Source: Halichondria panicea (lineage: Eukaryota; Porifera; Demospongiae; Suberitida; Halichondriidae). Taken from it: a stretch of 64,000 bases of DNA. Where the stretch lies: contig NC_087392.1 in NCBI RefSeq assembly GCF_963675165.1, positions 761,001 through 825,000 of the forward strand, given 5' to 3'. The notes below the pieces were generated by a model. That model worked only from the letters and a program-made list of their open reading frames with translations. It had not been told where the DNA came from and did not search any database. The position numbers were made by a program, and so were the translations under genes. Positions within the stretch are counted from its first letter, which is position 1, and each line of letters begins with the position of its first letter. Below, piece by piece: positions 55,609 to 64,000 of this stretch.

Positions 55609-57573
55609 TCAAAAGTCAGAGTCTTTCCATTTTAAAGAAGAGTATTTTTGAGAATCTGATGGTTGCCGGCTTGCTCCCGGGTTTGGAGGCGTGTACTCTC
55701 CAATGCCCACTGATTTGAGATAGCTATTGGCCATTCTCTTCGCATAGTTCATCTTCTCGTCATGCTCTGTAAAAATAAACATTCCACATTGACTCATGGA
55801 GACAGTCTGTTGGACTAGTAATTCAATATCACTGCACTCTAAGCTCTAATGTCAATTTGCTTATACTGCTAAAATCAGCTATAATAATACATGGCTTACA
55901 AATCATCTATATTTTGCATAATTATCACCTATAATAATTATACTCACTTCGTCTCGAAGGGAACATGAGGTCGTTGGCTTTAGTGGGTCTGACTCCTTGA
56001 GCCTCCCCGATGTTTGGCTTTCTCTTGGCAGTGGGGGGAGAGGTGACTCCATTGACTAGTCCGGGGGAGCCAAACGGTCGCTTGCTGGGAGCCTCTGAAC
56101 TGTTGTAAGAGTAATTGCTCTTCTTTACATTCCAGGGTGATTGTTGCTCTAGGGGAACAGAGAGTATAATGATAATTACCAAATACCGTCTTATCATGGA
56201 CAAAATCAATGTCATACTGAATGCTAATAAATATTGTATATACTAGCTTGAATGACAAGGCGTTGTATAGTTTAGCAAGGTGACTAAACACGCTATCACA
56301 AAGGCTGCTGATTGGTATAAAGTAGTGAGACATGCATAGAATGGCACAGTGGTACCTTGTAGGGGTGCCCTTTTTGTCTCGAAGGAGAATTCATCATCTT
56401 TTTGAGTAGTGTAGCCATTTGTGTGTGTTGCATGTGCTGCAGATAAAGGGGAATGCAATGAATAATTAATGCAGCTTTGTTAAACGTATCCTCCTTGGAT
56501 ACGTTCTAATGAATCAGCTTTTGAGTGAAACTCTCCTAAAAATCAATTAAATCACACAGTGCAATGGCGTGTTGAGGATTGTAAGTGCCCTTTAAGGTAC
56601 CCCATTAGTGCTCCTATATGGAGGGGTTTATTATCATGGCAGCACATCGTATAATGTGTTAGCAATAATTCTTGCAGAAAAGTTTTCCAGGCAAATGATT
56701 GTAGACTGAGTCGGTGACTTGGACTTATAAGGTCAACAACATGAGCTCTGGCACAGCTTTGAATAATGGCTCAAGAATGTCAACAGTACATTTTATACTC
56801 TGACAGTATCAAATAGCATGCAGCATGCACAGTCCAGTGCTACAGCTTTCCAGACAAATAGAAAACGCACTAGCCCATTGTAAAGCACAAAAAGCACCAC
56901 CACAAGTTGTCAGACTTGTACGTTGAAATAAAGTCGAGACTAAACATCAATTAGAGAACAATGCACCTACAAGAAACATGCATTCAGCTCACATTTAGCG
57001 ACAAAGTCTTTGTTGCTCTTTGGTAGTACTGGAGACTGCTGGGCTGCAATGGCTCCATGACGTGAGTAATGGCCGGCAGTCTGCACAGAGGAGGAGGTAG
57101 GAGGTGCATGAGATGCTGTTGGTGCCTTCCCTCCTTGATGGTGGATGTTTTTACGCACACTCCAAACCTCTTGAAGGTCTGACTCAAAATCTACACAAAG
57201 AATGCTCAGATGAAAATCACACCAGTGTGAGTGGTCAGTATCATATACCTGTTAGGCCTTGTGTCCTGGCTGGCTTGATTGTGCTGAAGTTGTTGGACTG
57301 AGAGTGATCACTGCTAGTGCGACGATTTGGACCAGGATAATGGAATCGTTTCTCTGCATTGAAAAATAAACAATTCAAAACTGAAGCTTAATGCTAACTC
57401 ATGCATATAAGGGATAATCACAGCTATACATAGATGATCTAGCTTTTATCTGATGTGTAATAGACTAGCTCATCCTCACTGGTGGTGGTGGACTCATTCT
57501 GGTTGTCAGCTTCTGGCTGCTGATTCTTGGCCAATGCCTCAATGGCTTCAATCCTTGACCTCACAGACGACAT
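55609..57573 (-). CDS. Predicted disordered protein, unrecognised
   Basis: Minus-strand chain of about seven small exons. Start at 57573 (MSSVRSRIEAIEALAKNQQ), first exon about 57447-57573. Further pieces: KRFHYPGPNRRTSSDHSQ (57.25-57.35 kb), DFESDLQEVWSVRKNIHHQG (56.99-57.19 kb), HTNGYTTQKDDEFSFETK (56.36-56.44 kb), QSPWNVKKSNYSYNSSEAP with KRPFGSPGLVNG (55.95-56.15 kb), and a C-terminal exon 55609-55768 with KMNYAKRMANSYLKSVGIGE. The product is Ser/Pro/Lys-rich and mostly disordered, with one short N-terminal helix and one C-terminal helix. Splice signals flank each piece. I do not recognise the family and infer no function. Exon limits are approximate. Confidence 0.5.
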
Positions 57574-57968
57574 CTCCCTGGCCGGCTAGGTAGAATTGAG
57601 TAGCTGTGAGCTTCTAGAAATCTGAGACTAGGTACGTAGCTGGAGGAATTAATTCAGTTTGGATTGGACTAGACTAGACACACTTATGTTTTGGCATTGG
57701 CATCCTGCCAAGTTGCTATGAGATTTTACTAGCCCCGCCCACTAAAACCGTTCTCACATGTAGGGCTTCACATCAATGAATAATAATAAAAACTTTTAAA
57801 AGTAAATCAAAACATAAAGTACCAACCAAAACATAACACAAACAACAAACAGTAATTATGCTTTTTACCAATACAACTACAACATAGTTATAATAGATCG
57901 GAGACAAATGTGCGAGTAATCTTTAATTGTAATCACACACATAAACACAGACAAATGCAGTCATTCAG
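57574..57968. other. Intergenic gap before the Ig/FNIII receptor gene
   Basis: About 395 bp, AT-rich; 5' flank of the disordered-protein gene and 3' flank of the receptor. Nothing specific seen. Confidence 0.5.
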
Positions 57969-60900
57969 TTAAGGGTACTTGAATTGGACGGTTTCAAATA
58001 CAGCCCCTCGTTCCTGCTGACTCTGAATTTTGAATCTCGGTTCTGATTCCAACTCGGGGTCGCCATAGACACTCGGTCCGTTAGTGGCCAATCCACGAGC
58101 ATGAGGTATAGTCTCGTAAGCATTGTTATCAATAAAGTCAACACCAGCCGCACTCGGCTGAGCCCCGTGGTTGTGTTTGTGTTTTTTCTTCTTCAGTCTG
58201 GGTGAGGTGGAGGGTTGGGAGTAGCTATCTCCCATGGGAATGGAGGACACTTCACTCTGGGCCACCTCCGAGGCATCGTCAGCATAGTAGGGAGGTACAA
58301 GGGGTGGAGCTCTGCACGTGTTGGGGATAGTAACGTAGGCAGCATTGGTGTACTCTTCTTCTTGTTCTGGAATCTGTATGATGAAGACAAAAAATAATAT
58401 CGTCAATTCTGGGTTTGCATTTAAAATAATTATGTACATCCTAGAATAGACTTAATTTCCTATTAAACTTGTGGACGACAAATATCAAATCCTCTTACAA
58501 AATATTGCTGCAACACTATTATTAGGTTTCATGAAACTTTCACTGACATTTCGTAGTTGAAATTTCTTGTAATAGGGATTATCGATCATTTCGAAATTTG
58601 ACTGCTGATGCTGTGGGGGAGGAGGTGGTTGCTGTGTTGGTGGTGGGTAATAGGCGGGAAGGGAGTGGGTGGAGCGAGCCTGCATCAGGTGACCTGTACT
58701 AGGGTAAGTTGGACCCATTGTTTTGGAGCCCATTGGGCCGAGAGCATTCGTTCCATTGTAATAGTATGGCACATCTGCACTCGGTACATTTGGTGGTGCC
58801 TCGAACAAGAAGGGATTGGATACTTGTGTTGACGCTGTTTGTGGGGAGGTATCTGAGGAGGAGCTTCCAGAGCTGATCTGTTGCTGGTAGGGCATTAGAT
58901 TAGCATCAGAGCGAGCTGACTCTCTGTAAAGAAGAGAATATACACATACACGCATGTTTATACGCAGCTGCTTTTGTTTTCCAATGTATAAAACTCCCAA
59001 ACTATTATTAAACAACAAGATACTCTAGTGATATGTGGCTTTTCTGGACACCATGCAATTAAAGGTTGTAGGTACGTATACCCACCTTCTATCAGGAAGG
59101 TTATACTTCTGCTTCTGTCTGAGTTTGAGACAGCAGCAGCAGAGGAGAATCACAACGACAATCACTATGAGGGCTAACAGTACACCAAAGACCACAGCTC
59201 CTACGATGATGGGTGTTGTGAGAGGTTCGGCCGGAGAGACAGTAGCAGTGCTGGTGATTGGTGTAGGGACTGAAGTGCATGCCAGCTCAGAGGGGCCACT
59301 GCTCTGTCCAGTGCCTCGGCTGTTGCTCACTGTGACTGTGAACTGGTAGCATGAGCCAGAGTCTAGATCACCAACCTGTGTGGGCGTAGGGGTGATAGGT
59401 AAAGATCGTTAAGTATGAATATTAATAAGAAGACACAGTTTTTATAATTTTAGTGTGGTGATCTTTCCCAAGGTCATAACTAATTCCCCAGGCAATTGTA
59501 ATATCCGCATAGTAAACACAGTTATGGTAATGGCTACTAGGAAACAGGTACTTTTTATGACTAGAATCCTCCAAAAACACATTCACTGACATAACATAAG
59601 CATCCTGACAGTATTCAAAGTTAAGTACCGACAAGGCCGGGTTGAAAAAGTAATAATGCAATAGGAGAGACATGTACACACACAGCTGCCACTCACAGTA
59701 GCTCCTAGCGCACACTGCTCTGTCTCTAGCTCTGCTTCATCCAGGCTCAAGGAGTCAGTGGTGCCATTAGCTGTCATCCACGATATGGTGTGCTCAGAGA
59801 ATGGGCCTCCAACTAGACTAAGGTCCCAGCAGACGAGCACAGAGTTGTCTCCCAGGCCCTGGATGGTCACATGACTGGGAGAGCCTGGGTAGCCCTCAGG
59901 GGAGGTTGTAAAGCTGATAGTGTCGGACAGAGGTCCAAAACCTACAGGGAAGTAAGTGTGAAAGGTATTCCAGAGACTTTAAATGTCCTACAGACAGACG
60001 TTTAGGCATCAACCAACACAACTCACCAATCTCATTTCCTGGCTGTGCTCTGAGAAGGTATCGTGTCTCAGGCAGCAAGTTAGGAAGCAGTGCTGGTCTA
60101 GTGCAGTAGTTTGGGAGCTGTCCTGGCCTAGTACAGTTCAATCCCGTGCTCCGCCACGTCTGCCCAGCATCTTGTGAGTAGAAGAGCTTGATAACAGACA
60201 GCTTTGCTCCACCATCATCAACAACGGAGAGGTTAAATTCAACTCGAGTTGAGACAGAGGAAATGTCAAACAGTGTAAACTTCACTTGACCACTTGGAGC
60301 TGTGCGTACGAGTAGAAAAGACATTTATGAAAGATTAATGGCATCGTGTGTGCAAAAAAATATGGTCCATGTGAGGTTCGAACTCGTGTACTTGTACGCG
60401 ACGCATTATCACAATCAGACTGTCAAACTCACCCACTGCAGTTGAGGATATGTTCATTTCGTCACTGTCCACACCTCTTCCCTTTGCATTTGTGGCATAG
60501 ACAAAGATGCTGTACATGGTTAGTCTCTGGAGGTCAGTAATGAGGTAGGTGGTGGGTGGGTTGGGCCCGTTCAACACTTGAGACTGAGGCATGGCTCCGT
60601 CGTATGATTGCCAGGTTACCTGACACACACAAAGAAAGAATGTTATGGCTGGTACAAATTACCCCAATGCTGCGTTACATTGTAGTAAATTGCTGTTTGT
60701 TTAAAGATATCCAATTTCAGCCAGAGAGACTGACAAACATGTTGCTGGTTTAATTATATGGACACACACAATCATTTTGAGGAAAATGAAAGCGACAAAA
60801 TACTTGCAAGATGTTTCGATTTGTCACACATTTTTGTCACACGATAATTTTCAGGAAAACGGAAGGGACAAAGTACTTACAAAGTACTTACATGATGTTT

Positions 60901-63162
60901 TGATTTAACAACATTAATTTTTTTGTTACACAATAATTTTTATGTGAAGGGGGCAAAGTATTTACATATGTTTTGATTTGTCGCACATTTTTGTCACACA
61001 TTTACATGAAATAACTTTTCCTGTGTGAGCTGCAACCATATATGGAGCCATTCTCATGGATTGTTGGTTTTCAATTTAGGTAATTAGCTGATGCTATATA
61101 TAAAAAGGATGTATGGTCAGATTGAGGGAAAGCTATTGATACTATAGACTCTTCCCAGGGACCTGTGTGAATATGGTACCAGGCCTACACATGTATGGTG
61201 TAGGGTAATACCACATACGTAGCCATGATAATGATACACAACAAGGTAATTAAATCAATCAATAGGGTATTATAACGAAGCTAGGACAACAATGAAGACT
61301 CACGGTGTAAGAGATGAGGTTGGCCAGAGGGGCGCTCCAAGTGACCCTGATGTTGGTCTGGTTGACTATATCCAGGACAACATCTTGAATAGCTCCGAGT
61401 GTACCTAGGAGGGGGGTTATAGAGAATAATGTTAGTTTTACTAGTATGGGTGTACTTAATTCACTACCAATTTACAATATTTCCCAACAATTAGTCAATA
61501 CTTCCCTTCCTCCACTATTAGTAGGAAGCCACCTTTTAGCATGAATCAATGAATAAACATGACACAGCAGATGTTCAAGTGTTTGAACCAATTGTTCAGA
61601 AAACATGAATCCCCACTAACCATACGAGTGGACAAAAACACAGTGTGCAAAATGATACTCATGCAGAAGTGGTTTTAATTGATCATACCGATTAGATTGA
61701 GGATGACCCTGTTATCATCGGCCGCCCCACCACTGTTCTCTGCATGGCAACGGTAACTACCAATGAACTCGGATGACACGTTCAAGAACCGCAGGTAATG
61801 TTCAGACGTGTGGTTGTTCTCATCATTATTTGGAACTACATGAACAAGAAAGGCAACAGACACATAAATCAACTGCATTAATATAATTATTATACAACAT
61901 GGGTAAAGTTTTCCCCAATTGTACAGCACGGTATAGTACCTGATAGTGTGTACTGTGAGTCTACAACAGCTCCAGTGGAGAGCTCCACCCACTGCACAGT
62001 AGGTGCTGGGAATGCCACTACGACACACTTAAACTCTGCAGAGTCTCCCAAGTCCACCTCCAGGAAGTTCGGGGTCGCCACTGCAGTGGGACGAACTGGG
62101 GAGGGCGTGTGTGTGCATGGTATACACCATCAGCAATGCATACACACACAACTACACTGTCCATACAATAACGGAAATTTGTAACAGTACATATACCATA
62201 CACCGTACATGTAGCTTCCGGGGGCCACCTAAGTTGTAACAGTACATATAACACCGTACATGTAGCTTCCGGGGGCCACCTAAGTCTTCATAGGAATACA
62301 TTATGTAATGACTATGCAACTTGAAGATAAACATGAGATTTCACAGAATTTACACAACATGCTTTGCATGCAAAACAACTACTGTTAATTTTTGATATGA
62401 CATATGTACGAGGTTGCAAATATACTTTTATATGACATAACGTATTCTTACGTGAAATATCCAGGTAGGTGTTCACGTAATTTAGACTGACAGCATTCCC
62501 AGCACTGCAGACGTAGAGACCACTATCCCCCAGTTGAGCGGGGTAGATAGTGAGGTCACCTCCAACCACGGTCACTCGGGCCACTTGAGAATTGATAACT
62601 CGACCATTACGCATCCATTGGATACCATTAGAGCTAGCATGCTGAGGAGTGCAAGCCAGAGTGACACTCTCTCCAACCAGACCTTCAAAACTGAGGATAA
62701 AGAAAGGAAACTATCACTAACTTGCCATTATAGTTATCACTCTAGCAATGTCAGATACTGCAGTAATGAGGTTCACAGTATAATTATATACTGACTCTAA
62801 AAGGGCTATAAAACCAACTGCAGACAAGCATTAGGGGGATGCACATACCTTGTGATTTGGTCCACGAAAGTAACGGAGGGAACATAAACCAGGTTAGTAA
62901 GTGCGTGATCTCTACCATCTCCTGACACAGCATCAAACGTGCAGAAGTAGGTACCTGTATCTAGCGGTCTAGGTTCCAGAAATTCAAGAGTGGCTACATT
63001 GTTGACGTTTTGGATGCGATAATAATTGTTGCTCCCCTGCATCTGGCCGTAGATTGGGTGGACGAACGAGTCGAATACGAACTGAGAGGTATACAAACAC
63101 GAGATGTGGACCTGACTGCCTATGGTGAACTGTCCAGAGCCAGGGGTGGTGGATATAGTAAC
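57969..63162 (-). CDS. Ig/fibronectin-III single-pass receptor (5' end missing)
   Basis: Cell-surface receptor of the Robo/neogenin general type. Visible order: Ig1 (about 62849-63162, DTGTYFCTFDA), Ig2 (62453-62694, GDSGLYVCSAGNA), Ig3 (62096 to 61690, GDSAEFKCVV; FIGSYRCHAENSGG), then about three FNIII modules (61300-61405 with 60433-60622; 60028-60304; 59699-59942 with 59252-59374), a transmembrane helix (GAVVFGVLLALIVIVVVILL) followed by CCCCLKLRQKQK (exon 59086-59374), and a roughly 270-residue tail (58550-58923, 57969-58373). The tail has proline runs (PPPTQQPPPPPQ) and YxxI sites NAAYVTIPN and NNAYETIPH. Stop 57969-57971 after VQFKYP. The signal-peptide exon is not found and probably lies beyond 64000. 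Adhesion or guidance-like role inferred; the exact orthologue is not assigned. An alternative exon read-through near 58500 would give a short tail. Confidence 0.8.
60361..60433 (-). repeat. Degenerate tRNA-like element (tRNA-derived SINE or pseudogene remnant)
   Basis: On the minus strand a perfect Pol III B box (GAGTTCGAACC) lies about 40 nt after an A-box-like TGACAGTCTGATTG and is followed by ATGGACC and a run of seven T. Acceptor and T-stem pairing is poor, so it is not a functional tRNA. The 5' part overlaps the donor of the FNIII exon at 60433. Confidence 0.4.
60765..61015. repeat. Degenerate tandem repeat in receptor intron
   Basis: About three units of 80-90 bp, each with GACAAAGTACTTAC, GATGTTT(T/C)GATTTG and TCACACATTTTTGTCACA-like blocks. 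Confidence 0.7.
62181..62285. repeat. Two-unit tandem duplication in receptor intron
   Basis: Units of about 54 and 51 bp beginning GTAACAGTACATATA and ending GGGGGCCACCTAAGT, nearly identical. Confidence 0.9.
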
Positions 63163-64000
63163 ACCTGGAGAATATAATTATAAGAGGATGCTTGCATGGT
63201 CACTTTCACTTATTACTTATTGAAGGGGAATAATTATAATAATACGTCACCTGCAAAAACTACCTTTGACACGGTAACTATACAAACAGTGCATATACAC
63301 ACCCACTAATCAAAGGACATCAAAGCCTCTGTTGATTAAATATTGATTAAAATACTAACAGCTAGCACTGTACTTTGCCGGGAAATTGGCTTTTTAAGCA
63401 CACACATCTATCAGGCATTCAAGAGTAGGGTAAGATCAGTCAATTCATCCTATAGCTAGGAAGGCCTGTAGTGATGGAATATGGTTGCCAGTGAGCAACA
63501 AGAACTCTATCATCAGTATGTGTTAGCAGGCTGTATGCCAAGGAGAAATTGCATTTCAGTTATGCTCAAAGAGCTACGCAATATCTAGGCCAGGCTTTGA
63601 CATTTTGCAGCCAGATAAAATTATATTATTCGACAGTATGGGTAGCAAAAATCTTTGCTAGAGTTTGGATTTAAGATGTGAGCATCATCTGACAACAATG
63701 CTATTGTTGTGCACAAAGTGAGGTGAGGTTATGGGTGTTCCAACTGCATCACATGATGACTCACAAGACCACAAGAGAGACAGACACTCTGACTGTGGTT
63801 AAATCTGATAGTAATTACCTCATTTTTCAGCAGCCCTCAGCAGCTAGCTACTCACAAGTGGTACCTAGGTCTTGTTTACAAGACCTCAGAGGTTAATTTA
63901 TAACCTCATTCAACCCACCACTGAAGTTATTGTCTACCAGATACATAGTGCTATAGTGGGTAGACAGAGAAGTTTGGTTCTAGGTTCAAAACAAGCAACA
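63163..64000. other. Right edge: probable intron or 5' region of the receptor gene
   Basis: About 840 bp upstream of the first visible Ig exon. AT-rich; no signal-peptide exon, RNA gene or repeat recognised. Confidence 0.5.

Noticed and set aside
1-64000. CRISPR array, operon structure or bacterial contamination
   Set aside because: Repeats are microsatellites or intronic families, genes carry spliceosomal introns, and no spaced direct repeats of CRISPR type were seen.
1-64000. Endogenous retrovirus, LTR element or Polinton remnants
   Set aside because: No reverse transcriptase, integrase or capsid-like frames and no long terminal repeats were recognised.

Overview
The window looks like a compact invertebrate nuclear genome, most likely a demosponge. 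Genes are split by many short GT-AG introns (often 50-100 bp) and packed a few hundred bases apart. The DNA is AT-rich with TACATGTA/TAATTAT-type intergenic sequence. The gene set is animal: ATM, TTK, FAM76, DYNLT1, USP16, MLYCD, PRDX4, Rab-effector synaptotagmin-like proteins and an Ig/FNIII receptor. The sponge assignment is inference from style and from the unfamiliar receptor families; no marker in the window proves it.

Layout. 1-15.6 kb: the N-terminal half of ATM (minus strand, running off the left edge), with two intronic tRNA-Thr genes, a fold-back element and several microsatellites. 15.85-22.0 kb: two tandem paralogous genes (minus) for single-pass membrane receptors of a family I do not recognise; their promoters share a kappaB-like and an ETS-like site. 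22.2-25.2 kb: a coiled-coil protein (plus) facing a secreted or membrane-anchored protein of unknown family (minus). 25.5-32.6 kb: FAM76, DYNLT1, MLYCD and PRDX4. 32.7-41.7 kb: a USP16/45-type deubiquitinase, a YccV-domain protein and TTK/Mps1. 42.2-53.8 kb: two tail-to-tail synaptotagmin-like Rab effectors, one with three C2 domains and one expanded to six by cassette duplication. 54.0-57.6 kb: ZSWIM7, a small transposon-like insertion and an unrecognised disordered protein. 58-64 kb: an Ig/FNIII cell-surface receptor whose 5' end lies beyond the right edge.

From 22 to 46 kb the genes mostly alternate head-to-head and tail-to-tail, with divergent starts 159-458 bp apart and convergent ends 37-203 bp apart. 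Shared bidirectional promoters are therefore likely for receptor B/coiled-coil, FAM76/DYNLT1, MLYCD/PRDX4, USP16/YccV and TTK/SYTL. The genes do not form one pathway. ATM, ZSWIM7, TTK and USP16 are genome-maintenance or cell-cycle functions, the two SYTL genes act in vesicle trafficking, and the receptor pair is the best candidate for an undescribed signalling system.

The strongest novel signals are: the duplicated receptor genes with conserved GGGATTTTCCC promoter sites and an unassigned alpha/beta cytoplasmic domain; the six-C2 SYTL protein built from nearly identical exon cassettes; and the repeated placement of CA/GT microsatellites directly at splice sites. No retroviral or other capsid-bearing element, CRISPR array or rRNA was seen. 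Exon limits were read by eye from splice signals and homology and can be off by a few bases, or by one small exon.
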